A stretch of 24,255 nucleotides of DNA from Calidifonticultor sp964387355 (GCA_964387355.1 CAYLWJ010000116.1:1-24255), one strand, 5' to 3'. Counted from the stretch's first letter, positions 1 through 7,471 are shown. Numbers and translations: made by a program. The notes: generated by a model from the sequence alone, not told the origin.

Positions 1-1
1 A

Positions 2-136
2 CAAACTAATTGTTCACCAGAATATGATGCTAAAACAATTATTGCTGATCTTATTGCACCTTGTGCTCCTGAAATTAAAAAATTAATAGAAGTGCTAAAA
101 CCACTTCAGGAAAAATATGAACCTGAAATACATTAA
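2..136 (+). CDS. C-terminal end of an unidentified protein (partial)
   Basis: An open frame enters from the left edge and ends at a TAA, giving the last 44 residues of a protein that starts outside the window. The fragment has two cysteines, an acidic/lysine-rich helix-like stretch and ends in a Glu-Ile-His tail. Amino acid use looks like real coding sequence (no stop in frame, Ala/Ile/Glu/Lys rich), but I do not recognise the family. It is followed at once by A/T-rich spacer and then by a symporter remnant in a different frame, so the two are not one gene. Confidence 0.5.
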   Translation, partial: QTNCSPEYDAKTIIADLIAPCAPEIKKLIEVLKPLQEKYEPEIH

Positions 137-230
137 TTTTACTTTTAATTATATTTTTAAAAATTCTATCAAGTTTTTTCATTTAATATAAAATAATAAA
201 ATAATAAATTAAACAGGGATTTTATCTTAA

Positions 231-467
231 TTAGATACTATACATATACCTAATGCTACAGCTCCAATACAAATTAACAACCCAGCAATATTTTCAGTAC
301 CATTAAGTTTTATAACTTTAATTATTGTTTCCCTTTTTACTCAGTCAAAAGAAGTTTTTGGAGCGGAAATCAATAAAATAGAAACCAGTTCTGATAAAGA
401 AGTTATTGCAGAAGAAAATAAACCTGTAGTTTCCCCCAATCCTTTAGCAGCAGAAGAAACTGAGTAA
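231..467 (+). pseudogene. C-terminal remnant of a sodium:solute (acetate-type) symporter
   Basis: A frame of 78 codons follows a stop at 228-230 and has no ATG, GTG or TTG that would give a plausible start. Its first half contains a proline/asparagine-rich lead, then NPAIFSVPLSF and a hydrophobic helix ending in a Ser-Leu-Phe-Thr segment. This matches what I know of the last membrane helix of SSS-family cation/acetate symporters (ActP type), where an Asn-Pro-x-Ile-x-Ser-Ile/Val-Pro motif precedes the final helix. A short hydrophilic tail with Gly-Ala-Glu follows, as in those proteins. The other dozen or so helices are absent upstream. I infer a truncated, decaying copy; the family match is from memory. 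Confidence 0.55.
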
Positions 468-513
468 AGAAATAATATAAAATTGTTTTATTTACAATCG
501 CCATTTATAACTA

Positions 514-534
514 TATGTTCCAAAATGGAACATA
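514..534. promoter_or_regulatory. Perfect 9-bp inverted repeat, possible operator
   Basis: The arms TATGTTCCA and TGGAACATA are exact reverse complements separated by AAA. The symmetry and the G/C content of the arms stand out from the A/T-rich surroundings. It could be a dimeric-regulator operator, a short hairpin, or one end of a lost mobile element. No T-run follows on either side, which argues against a simple terminator. The nearest intact gene is the radical SAM gene, whose 3' end is about 200 bp away, so the palindrome is not clearly upstream of any intact gene seen here. Confidence 0.45.
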
Positions 535-730
535 CTTAATTTGTTATAAAGCTTTTTTAAAAGATATGACATGTATAAATTTTTTATTCCTCCAATAATT
601 TTAATCTAACTACTAAAAGAATATGTCTAAAAAAGAAATAGAAAGTAAGAATTATTGAAAGAATAACAAGGAACCAATTGGCAAATAGATAATAAGCAGT
701 CAGAATTATTCATTAAAAACTAATTATATA

Positions 731-2083
731 TTATTTATCCACTCTTCCATTTTCTATGAAACAATAAGGGTCTTCTGAAAGATAGTCTCTACTTAGTGCA
801 TATGCTCTTCCCCTGCAGCCACCACAAATTTCATTGTATTCACAATTCCCACATTTGCCTTTTAATAAATTTTTTCTATTTCTTAAATCAGAAAAAACTT
901 TGCTATTTTCCCAAATCTCATTAAAAGGTTTTTCTAAAACATTTCCAGAACTTAATTCTAAAAAAGGACAAGGCCAGACATCGCCATTTGATTTTATATA
1001 AACTAGCCCCCTCCCAGCAGTGCATCCATGAAATAAATTCTGCGCCCTTTTGACTAATTTAACTTTTTTATTATTTTTTTTGATATCATGATTATTATAT
1101 TTGATATTAAGACTATATTTGCTGTCAAAATATTTACTGTCAATACTGTCAAAATTTTTGCTGTCAAAATTATTATTTAAAAAACTTTCAATTAAATATG
1201 GCCAATATTGGGGTCCTGCAACCGTTTCAACTATAACAGAAACATTTCTCTGAATATTTGCAACATGCTCTATTAGTTCTCTGTTTGAGTTTATATTTAA
1301 CGATGCATTCTTAATCAAGCATCCTCTCCCAACAGGAACAAGCTGATACATAAGCATAATAGAGCTTCCTAAATTATCTGCAAGTTTTATTAAATTTTGC
1401 AAATCATTAAAATTATACTCCATAGCAGTTGTATTTATTTGGAGCAAAATTCCTGCTTTTTTTACAGCCTCAATTCCAGCAAGCGCGAGTTCAAAAGCAT
1501 TTTTATTTTGTCTAATTTCATTATGAATAGCTGGATTTGTTGAATCTAGGGATACTGCAATTCCTGCAACGCCTGCTTTTTTAATTTTTTTTGCAATCTC
1601 ATCAGTAATTAAAGTTGCATTTGTTGCAATTACATTAACAAAGCCTTTGTATTTAGAATATTCTAAAATTTCAATTAAATCATCCCTTACAAAAGGTTCT
1701 CCACCTGTAAAAACAATCATTCTAAACTCATTTACTTTTCTTATATCGTCTATTAGATTTTTAACCTGGGAAGTTGATAATTCGAAAAAATTATTACTGT
1801 TTTTATTAATATTTCCAGCATGGCAGTGAATACACTTTAAATTACACCTGCTCGTAATTTCTAAAACTGGGTGGTTTGGAAAACCAATACAGCCCATTCC
1901 AATTGCTCCAGCTGCAACTTGAATTGATTTAAAAGAATGCTTAAAAAACCATTCCGGAAGTTTTCTCCACCTAAGTAAATATGAAAATAAAAATACACTT
2001 AAAGCCTGCTTTTCAATCATGCTTGGTGGAATTAAAATATTTTTTATTTTGTTTATTTGTAAAGTAAAAAAGTCTTTAAACAT
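731..2083 (-). CDS. Radical SAM/SPASM domain enzyme
   Basis: The 450-residue protein has the radical SAM cluster motif CNLKCIHC (Cys80, Cys84, Cys87), the GGEP motif at 127-130, and a C-terminal SPASM region with Cys354, Cys372, Cys411, Cys414, Cys420, Cys423 and Cys441 that should bind auxiliary iron-sulfur clusters. The family modifies peptides or makes cofactors and haem (PqqE, AhbC/AhbD and sactisynthase-like enzymes); the substrate here is unknown. Residues 1-70 are an extra N-terminal segment with hydrophobic and basic patches. Residues 305-323 are a Phe-Asp-Ser-Lys repeat between the barrel and the SPASM region. It lies 75 bp downstream of the UbiA-type gene in the same direction, so co-transcription is likely. 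There is no RiPP-like precursor peptide evident next to it. Start: ATG after a weak purine stretch. Confidence 0.9.
   Translation of the reverse strand: MFKDFFTLQINKIKNILIPPSMIEKQALSVFLFSYLLRWRKLPEWFFKHSFKSIQVAAGAIGMGCIGFPNHPVLEITSRCNLKCIHCHAGNINKNSNNFFELSTSQVKNLIDDIRKVNEFRMIVFTGGEPFVRDDLIEILEYSKYKGFVNVIATNATLITDEIAKKIKKAGVAGIAVSLDSTNPAIHNEIRQNKNAFELALAGIEAVKKAGILLQINTTAMEYNFNDLQNLIKLADNLGSSIMLMYQLVPVGRGCLIKNASLNINSNRELIEHVANIQRNVSVIVETVAGPQYWPYLIESFLNNNFDSKNFDSIDSKYFDSKYSLNIKYNNHDIKKNNKKVKLVKRAQNLFHGCTAGRGLVYIKSNGDVWPCPFLELSSGNVLEKPFNEIWENSKVFSDLRNRKNLLKGKCGNCEYNEICGGCRGRAYALSRDYLSEDPYCFIENGRVDK
1115..1171 (-). repeat. In-frame repeat inside the radical SAM gene
   Basis: The 7-mer CTGTCAA (plus strand) occurs at 1122, 1137, 1146 and 1161, a 15-9-15 spacing that keeps the frame. 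It encodes NFDSK, NFDSI, DSKY and FDSKY in the linker between the radical SAM and SPASM regions. This looks like slippage-type expansion in a tolerant loop. Confidence 0.7.
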
Positions 2084-2158
2084 CTTTTACTACTAATTAT
2101 TTTTTAAATTTCTTAATACTTTATGTTTATAATGTTTATAACTTAACTGTTTTAATTA

Positions 2159-3097
2159 TTAGTCAACAGCAACACCAATAATATATGATAATGTAATGCC
2201 AATATTAATAATTAATGTTAGCGCACAAAGCATTTCTAATTTTTTATAATTATTATACGCTTTTTTAATGATCGAAAATATAATAAATACTGAGACAAGA
2301 AAGAATGGTAAATAACAATATAAACTGATTAAAGGAATACCTTTATATATAGAAATCCCAAAAAATATCCATGTTAAAATTACTGAAATTATATAAATCA
2401 TTCCAGCTTTTTCTTTTCCTAACCTAACAACTATATTTCTTTTATTATATTCTTTATCTGCTTTATAGTCTGGAAATTCGTTAATTAAAATAACATTAAA
2501 TATTGTCAATCCTATAGGTATTGAAACCCAGTTTGCTAAATTATTAAAATGTCCAGTCTGAAGGTAAAATCCAGCGGTTACAGGAAGCCATCCATAACAA
2601 AAACCTATTAATATCTCACCAACACCTCTAGATGAAAATCTTATTGGCGGATGTGAATAAAAATAGCCAAAAAATAGCCCAATTATACCTAAAATTAAAG
2701 TATATTTTCCAGTTTTAAAATAAAATTGGCAAAGTAGTCCAAGAACTGCAGTAATTACAAGTGCAATATAAGAAGCTATTTTTGCATATTTTCTTGGTAA
2801 TTGCTCTTGAGCAATAATTTGACTTCCGCCAGAAAAAGTATTTTTTTCGAGTTTAGCTGATAATTTATCTTCTAATATGTCATAATACTCTCCATTGTAA
2901 TAAGTAACAAGCATAATAGTTATTACTGCAAAAAAACCTGTTAAAAAAATGCCTAAGTTAAATACACCAAAAATATTACTTGCTAAAACTGTACCTAACA
3001 CAAAGGGTAAAATTCCTACAATATGAAAAGGGGGTCTTGACATTATAAAAACATTTTTAATTATTTTTTTGTTTCCAATTGCTGTGGTTGCTTGCAT
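2159..3097 (-). CDS. UbiA-family prenyltransferase (MenA-like)
   Basis: An integral membrane prenyltransferase of about 312 residues. Both Asp-rich motifs that bind Mg-diphosphate are present: N68-GEYYDILED (Asp73, Asp77) and N206-EFPDYKAD (Asp210, Asp214). About eight to nine hydrophobic helices follow the UbiA pattern. Related enzymes attach polyprenyl chains to quinone precursors or other aromatic/lipid acceptors; the acceptor here is not evident, and no men or ubi genes are nearby. I moved the start to 3097: AGGAGA sits six bases upstream of that ATG, whereas the longer frame (to 3148) adds 17 mostly basic, non-conserved residues without a ribosome-binding site. It is the first gene of a pair with the radical SAM enzyme and points away from the Rrf2 gene. 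Confidence 0.88.
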   Translation of the reverse strand: MQATTAIGNKKIIKNVFIMSRPPFHIVGILPFVLGTVLASNIFGVFNLGIFLTGFFAVITIMLVTYYNGEYYDILEDKLSAKLEKNTFSGGSQIIAQEQLPRKYAKIASYIALVITAVLGLLCQFYFKTGKYTLILGIIGLFFGYFYSHPPIRFSSRGVGEILIGFCYGWLPVTAGFYLQTGHFNNLANWVSIPIGLTIFNVILINEFPDYKADKEYNKRNIVVRLGKEKAGMIYIISVILTWIFFGISIYKGIPLISLYCYLPFFLVSVFIIFSIIKKAYNNYKKLEMLCALTLIINIGITLSYIIGVAVD

Positions 3098-3142
3098 TTT
3101 TCTCCTTTCTTTTTTAATTTTCAACCAATGTTTATTTTTATA

Positions 3143-3189
3143 ATTCAATTACATTCAATTATATTAGCTAAATTCAATTATATTAGCTA
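3143..3189. repeat. 18-bp direct repeat with partial third copy
   Basis: ATTCAATTATATTAGCTA occurs exactly at 3153-3170 and 3172-3189, a 19-bp period, with a truncated copy (ATTCAATTA) at 3143-3151. It lies about 50-90 bp upstream of the UbiA start. It may be simple slippage, or could affect expression because each copy contains a minus-strand TATAAT. Confidence 0.75.
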
Positions 3190-3281
3190 TTTACATTAGT
3201 TATATTAATAAATTAATAAGCTGTTTTCTTATTTTAAAAGTAAATATTTTAATTATTTTATAAAAAATTTTACAGTTGTCT

Positions 3282-3310
3282 TTGAAAATATTTATTAATT
3301 TTAATATACT
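3282..3310 (+). promoter_or_regulatory. Candidate sigma70-type promoter for the Rrf2 gene
   Basis: TTGAAA, a 17-bp spacer and TATACT match five of six bases at each box. It implies a leader of about 200 nt before the Rrf2 start. In DNA this A/T-rich, chance matches are frequent. Confidence 0.3.
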
Positions 3311-3483
3311 AATTAAAAATATAGGAATTATTCTATGTAAAATTAAAAGTTTTTATTTTTAATATTTTTAATTTATTTTCAATATATTTCAATACATCCA
3401 GTCTTTATGAAACATTAATAAATTATAAAAACTATTATTTTTATTTTATGTATTTTATTCTTATAAAGTCTTTTCTTCTTAAG

Positions 3484-3500
3484 TCTTTTATTTTAAAAGA
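3484..3500. promoter_or_regulatory. Inverted repeat before the Rrf2 start, possible autoregulatory site
   Basis: TCTTTTA and TAAAAGA are exact reverse complements around TTT, ending about 20 bp before the ATG. Rrf2 proteins commonly repress their own genes by binding imperfect palindromes near the promoter. The A/T-only nature makes this weak. Confidence 0.25.
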
Positions 3501-3521
3501 AATGTTAAAAAAGGAAGTAAT

Positions 3522-3941
3522 ATGAAATTATCAACTCGCAGCAGGTACGGAGCAAGACTTGTTTTTGAATTAGCATTAAGATATGAGCAAGGACCAGTGT
3601 ATTTAAAAGAAATAAGCAAATCACAGGATATCTCTTTTAAATATCTTGGGCAAATTATTATACCCTTAAAAGCAGCTGGAATAATTAAATCATCACGCGG
3701 TGCAAGAGGAGGATATTACCTTGCAAAAAAACCAGAACAAATAAAGTTGTGCGATATAGTAAAAGCATTAGAGGGTCCTATTTGTTTAATTGAATGCTTA
3801 GAAAATTCAAAAATATGCAAAAGATCTAAAAATTGCATTACAAGAATTTTCTGGGGAGAAGTAAATAATGCTCTTTGTTTAGCTCTTGATAGAGTAACAT
3901 TACAAGATATGATTAATAAATATATTGACATAACTAAATAA
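3522..3941 (+). CDS. Rrf2-family transcriptional regulator with Fe-S-type cysteines
   Basis: The 139-residue protein is the usual length for IscR/NsrR/CymR relatives. Residues 1-65 form the winged-helix domain, including MKLSTRSRYGARLV at the start and the wing SSRGARGGY at 57-65. Cys92, Cys99 and Cys105 sit where Rrf2 proteins ligate a [2Fe-2S] or [4Fe-4S] cluster; the spacing is C-x6-C-x5-C, one longer than the first interval of E. coli IscR. Further cysteines are at 77, 88 and 119. A good AAGGAAG ribosome-binding site precedes the ATG. No isc/suf or cysteine genes are nearby, so its targets are unknown; the divergent UbiA/radical SAM pair and the downstream ABC cassette are the closest candidates. 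Confidence 0.9.
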   Translation: MKLSTRSRYGARLVFELALRYEQGPVYLKEISKSQDISFKYLGQIIIPLKAAGIIKSSRGARGGYYLAKKPEQIKLCDIVKALEGPICLIECLENSKICKRSKNCITRIFWGEVNNALCLALDRVTLQDMINKYIDITK

Positions 3942-3971
3942 TATATTAAAATTTTACAAATTGTTTTTTTA

Positions 3972-3991
3972 AATAAGTATTAATAAGTATT
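3972..3991. repeat. Tandem 10-bp duplication
   Basis: AATAAGTATT occurs twice head to tail, 30 bp after the Rrf2 stop codon. Confidence 0.7.
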
Positions 3992-3993
3992 AA

Positions 3994-4013
3994 TTTCTAA
4001 AAATCTTTAGAAA
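3994..4013 (+). terminator. Weak hairpin downstream of the Rrf2 gene
   Basis: TTTCTAAA and TTTAGAAA pair around a four-base loop, about 50 bp after the Rrf2 stop. Only one G-C pair per arm and a patchy T-rich tail make this a weak terminator candidate. Confidence 0.25.
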
Positions 4014-4121
4014 ATTTATTTTACTTTAAAAAAAATCTATTTTTTACCTTAAAAAAAACTTGAATATTACGAATTAAAATAACGATTGAAAATTGATTAA
4101 AAAATAATAGTATTAAAACTA

Positions 4122-4149
4122 ATAAAAATACCAATATAAAAATACCAAT
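4122..4149. repeat. Tandem 14-bp duplication
   Basis: ATAAAAATACCAAT occurs twice head to tail with no mismatch, about 95 bp upstream of the NEW3 gene. Confidence 0.7.
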
Positions 4150-4244
4150 ATTTTAATAAATTTTTAAATATAATTACAATTTTAATTATTTAGTAACAAT
4201 CTTAATAAAAAAATTTTAGAAAGGAATAAACAAAGGTGGTAAAA

Positions 4245-5141
4245 GTGAGCAAGAAGATTAGAGCATCTATTATAATTTTAATTGCAGTTTTTGCAATCTC
4301 CTTAATTTTGCTAATTCCTAGTGTAATAATTGCGCAAGAAAATAATACTAACGATACAACTGAAACAACAGTTGATATACCCAAAGAAATTAAATTTGAT
4401 GTAGTTTACCCAAAATTAAGTGCAAAAGCTGGAAATAATTTTGAATTTAAATTTGATGTTACATATAATGGTGATGAAGAAGCTACATTTGATATAATTT
4501 CACAAGCACCTAAAAATTGGTATGCTGCAGTAAAGCCCTCTTATCAGGAAAGTGAAATTACTGCAGTAAAACTTCAGCCAGGTAAAAAAGAAAGTTTAAA
4601 ATTAGTAGCTTACCCACCGGTTTTAAAGAAACTACAGCAGCCTGGTGATTATGAAATAAAAGTAACTTTAAAAAATGAAGATTTAAAGCTTTCTCAAGAA
4701 TATACATTTACTGCAACAATTACCGCTGTTTATGAATTGGATTTAAGCCCAAAATACGGCGTATTAAATACTAAAGCAACTGCAGGAAAAGACAATCCTT
4801 TTATAGTTGTATTGAAAAATACTGGCTCTGATACAATAGAAAACATAACATTTAAATCTGACGCACCACAAAAATGGATTGTTAAATTTTCTCCTGAAAA
4901 AATTGAAAAGTTAAATGCTGATGAATCTAAAGATATTGAAGTTAAAATAACTCCACCTGATAAAACTATTGCTGGAGATTATATGCTTAATTTTTCAGTA
5001 AGCAGTGAAAATGCATCAGATAATATAGATGTTAGGGTAACTGTTGAAACTCCTTCTATATGGGGTTGGGTTGGTGTTGCAATAATAGTAGTAGTTGTTG
5101 TTGGAGTTGGTGTAATTTTTGCTAGGCTTGGAAGAAGATAA
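4245..5141 (+). CDS. Secreted, membrane-anchored NEW3-domain protein
   Basis: About 298 residues: a basic N-terminus and hydrophobic segment (roughly 6-31), then a large extracytoplasmic region, then a C-terminal helix (about 270-292) ending in a basic Arg-Leu-Gly-Arg-Arg tail. The outer region looks like two consecutive beta-sandwich repeats (about 50-150 and 160-265), with the PxxW(x)V/A and PGxKExLKL-type strands of NEW3/NPCBM-associated domains. Such proteins are often encoded next to ABC-2 transporters, as here, and may serve as an extracytoplasmic partner; that role is inference. The GTG at 4245 is preferred because AAAGGTGG lies five bases upstream; the GTG at 4236 is the alternative. 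It is followed after about 160 bp by the ATPase gene. Confidence 0.75.
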   Translation: MSKKIRASIIILIAVFAISLILLIPSVIIAQENNTNDTTETTVDIPKEIKFDVVYPKLSAKAGNNFEFKFDVTYNGDEEATFDIISQAPKNWYAAVKPSYQESEITAVKLQPGKKESLKLVAYPPVLKKLQQPGDYEIKVTLKNEDLKLSQEYTFTATITAVYELDLSPKYGVLNTKATAGKDNPFIVVLKNTGSDTIENITFKSDAPQKWIVKFSPEKIEKLNADESKDIEVKITPPDKTIAGDYMLNFSVSSENASDNIDVRVTVETPSIWGWVGVAIIVVVVVGVGVIFARLGRR

Positions 5142-5303
5142 GCTGTATAAGCTAACTATATATTAGCTATCAGTTAACTTTAAAAACTTGATAAATTAGG
5201 ATAAAGTAAAAAGTACGGAAAGAAAAGTTTAAACAAAGGAAGCTATAAAAAATATAAAAAATAATGAAAAATAAAATTAAATAATAAATAATAATTATTA
5301 GCT

Positions 5304-6335
5304 ATGGATAATTTAAATATAAAAAATAATATGGAAATAAAACAAGAAAGCAAACAATTAAATAATGATTATCAAAAAAGTAAAAATTCAGATTTATCTG
5401 TGGGTGAGCCTTTAGTTGTTGCCCAAAATTTAACTAAACAGTATAATGGCAAAATTGCTGTTAATAATTTAAACTTAACAGTAAATAAGGGTGAAATATT
5501 TGGACTTCTTGGTCCAAATGGTGCTGGCAAGTCTACTTTTATTTTAATGCTACTTGGTTTAACTGAACCAACTTCTGGCACAATTAAAGTAGCTGGATTT
5601 AATTCTACAAAAGAGCCTATTAAAGTAAAAAGAATAACAGGTTATTTACCTGAGAGATTAGGTTTTTATGAAGATTTAACTGCAAGGCAAAATTTAAGAT
5701 ATACAGCTGAATTAAATAATATACCAGAAAACGAAATTGAGGGAAAAATTCAAGAAGTCTTAGAAATTGTAGGCCTTGAAAAAAATAAAAATCAATTAGT
5801 AAGTACTTTTTCAAAAGGTATGAAAAAAAGGCTTGGTATTGCTGATGTATTAATTAAAGACCCGCAGCTAGCTATTTTAGATGAACCAACAGAAGGATTG
5901 GATATTAAAATAGCTAACCAAATACTAGATAATATATCAATCTTAAATAAAGAAAAAAATATAACTTTTTTAATTTCTTCTCACCAACTAAACCTTATTC
6001 AAAAAATTTGTACTAAAATTGGAATCATGTCTAAAGGTAAACTTATTGGTGAGGGAAAAATTGATCTGTTAGGAAGAGGTTTGTTTGGTGAAGGAAGGTA
6101 TACTATAGAAATAGAAGTAGCTAATATTACAAATGAGGTAATTGAGAAAATTAAAAACTTAGACAAAGTTGTAAAAGTTAAATTAGAAGGTAATGTTATT
6201 GAAGTATTAAGTGATGAAGATATTAGACCACAAATATCAAAAATTATAGTTGATAATAATCTGCTCTTAACAAGAATGAATATCAAAGATTCATCACTTG
6301 AAGAAATTTATTTGAAATATTTTAAAGAGGAGTAA
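5304..6335 (+). CDS. ABC transporter ATP-binding protein
   Basis: The 343-residue protein has Walker A GPNGAGKST (70-78), the signature region FSKGMKKR (169-176), Walker B LAILDEP (189-195) followed by a TEGLD D-loop, and the switch histidine in SSHQ (His227). The order and the C-terminal extension after about 260 fit the ATPases that drive ABC-2 exporters (CcmA/NatA-like). The first 35 residues are polar, Asn/Lys-rich and probably not part of the fold; a later start is possible because no ribosome-binding site is seen before 5304. Its stop is one base from the permease ATG, so the two are translated together. Confidence 0.9.
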   Translation: MDNLNIKNNMEIKQESKQLNNDYQKSKNSDLSVGEPLVVAQNLTKQYNGKIAVNNLNLTVNKGEIFGLLGPNGAGKSTFILMLLGLTEPTSGTIKVAGFNSTKEPIKVKRITGYLPERLGFYEDLTARQNLRYTAELNNIPENEIEGKIQEVLEIVGLEKNKNQLVSTFSKGMKKRLGIADVLIKDPQLAILDEPTEGLDIKIANQILDNISILNKEKNITFLISSHQLNLIQKICTKIGIMSKGKLIGEGKIDLLGRGLFGEGRYTIEIEVANITNEVIEKIKNLDKVVKVKLEGNVIEVLSDEDIRPQISKIIVDNNLLLTRMNIKDSSLEEIYLKYFKEE

Positions 6336-6336
6336 A

Positions 6337-7311
6337 ATGAGAGGAACTTTAACAGTTTTTAGAAAAGAAATTAGTGATTATTTTAGCAGTAAAATATTTT
6401 TAATATTATTAGCATTGATATATATAGCAGGGCTCGGTTTTGCTTTCCTATCAATTCAGGCTATTAAATCTGCACCAATGAGTACAGACCAGTCATTACT
6501 GGTAAAAGTATTCATTGACGAGATGTTTTTCTTAAAACTTTATACAGTTGGTGAAATTAAAGCTATAATGACTTTCAACTTGGTAAGGTTTTTTGGTGCC
6601 TTTATTCCTTTAATTGGTATTTTGTTTGGGTTTAATTCCATCAACTCTGAAAGAAACTCAGGCAATATGAGTAGAATTCTTTCTCAGCCAATTTATAGGG
6701 ATAGTTTAATTAATGGTAAATTTTTAGCAGGCATTACAACTTTATCAATAATGGTTGGAAGCATTATTTTGATTATTCTCGGAATTGGTTTTAGGTCAAT
6801 AGGTGTTCCACCTACTTCAGAAGAAATCCTTAGAATTTTTATATTTATAATAATATGCATTATTTATGGTGCATTTTGGATGAGTCTTTCAGTACTATTT
6901 TCAATTTTAATGAAAAATGTAGCGGCTGCAATTTTAACTGCTATACCGATATGGTTATTCTTAACATTTTTCTGGCCATTTATAGCTCCTCAACTCGCTG
7001 ATCAGATTATACCAGTACCTGATGGAGCATCACTTGCAACTCAACTGAAAAATCTTTCTTTATCAGTTGACCTGCTAAGAATATCACCTTTTGTTTTATT
7101 TTATGAAGCAACTGCTGCCGTTGTTGACCCAACATTAGGTCACCTTGCACTTAGAATTACTGAAAGCGATAAATTAATTGCAAAACCTTTATCTTTAAGC
7201 CAAAGTTTAATTCAGATTTGGCCTCAACTTATTGTAATAGTTGCGCTTGCAATAATCTGCTTTGCAGTTTCTTATATTGTTTTCATGAAGCAAGAAATAA
7301 GGTCAACCTAA
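6337..7311 (+). CDS. ABC-2 type permease
   Basis: A 324-residue membrane protein with about six helices (first near 18-42, last near 295-318). After helix two it carries NSERNSGNMSRILSQPIYRDS, the cytoplasmic Glu-Arg-x-x-Gly...Leu-Ser-x-Pro coupling segment typical of ABC-2 permeases of the NosY/NatB kind. A GAGGAG ribosome-binding site lies in the end of the ATPase gene. Together with the NEW3 protein it makes a three-gene cassette. The substrate cannot be told; export of a lipid, peptide, ion or polysaccharide are all possible for this family. Confidence 0.87.
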   Translation: MRGTLTVFRKEISDYFSSKIFLILLALIYIAGLGFAFLSIQAIKSAPMSTDQSLLVKVFIDEMFFLKLYTVGEIKAIMTFNLVRFFGAFIPLIGILFGFNSINSERNSGNMSRILSQPIYRDSLINGKFLAGITTLSIMVGSIILIILGIGFRSIGVPPTSEEILRIFIFIIICIIYGAFWMSLSVLFSILMKNVAAAILTAIPIWLFLTFFWPFIAPQLADQIIPVPDGASLATQLKNLSLSVDLLRISPFVLFYEATAAVVDPTLGHLALRITESDKLIAKPLSLSQSLIQIWPQLIVIVALAIICFAVSYIVFMKQEIRST

Positions 7312-7388
7312 AAAACTAAAAAACCTTTAAATATAAATTACTTAAAACTTATTTTAACTACTTAAATACAACTTAAATACAGTTATAA

Positions 7389-7413
7389 ACATACACACAC
7401 ATATATATATATA
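7389..7413. repeat. Dinucleotide repeat (CA then TA)
   Basis: An ACACACAC run passes into a TATATATATA run between two convergent genes. It is a simple microsatellite-like tract with no evident function. Confidence 0.7.
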
Positions 7414-7471
7414 AACTCTGTATGATAACAGAATTAATTATAATTTTATAAATAATACTATTTCTTTTTAT

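Larger units (their letters stand above)
3098..3521. other. Divergent intergenic region, UbiA gene versus Rrf2 gene
   Basis: This 424-bp spacer separates two divergently transcribed genes and has no coding frame I can support. It holds an 18-bp direct repeat near the UbiA side, a candidate promoter toward the Rrf2 gene, two copies of AAGTCTTTT, and a 17-nt inverted repeat just before the Rrf2 ribosome-binding site. The rest is unstructured A/T-rich sequence. Confidence 0.5.
3942..4244. other. Intergenic region between the Rrf2 gene and the NEW3 gene
   Basis: No coding frame is visible in these 303 bases. They hold an exact 10-bp tandem pair at 3972-3991, an A/T hairpin at 3994-4013, a near-repeat of TTTTAC-TTAAAAAAAA around 4020-4060, and an exact 14-bp tandem pair at 4122-4149. 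A promoter for the NEW3-ABC genes is presumably here but no match is clear. Confidence 0.5.

Noticed and set aside
623..730. Possible remnant of a transposase N-terminus (an 11-codon frame starting at 623, then frame-shifted coding-like words)
   Set aside because: The frame ends after 11 codons and joining the pieces needs a frameshift and a stop read-through. The resemblance is too short to separate from chance.
3143..3189. CRISPR-like repeats
   Set aside because: Only two full copies, one base apart, with no unique spacers and no cas genes. The same holds for the other tandem repeats in the window.
7415..7440. Terminator between the ABC permease and DUF211 genes
   Set aside because: The only pairing seen is a five-base TCTGT/ACAGA stem without a T-run.
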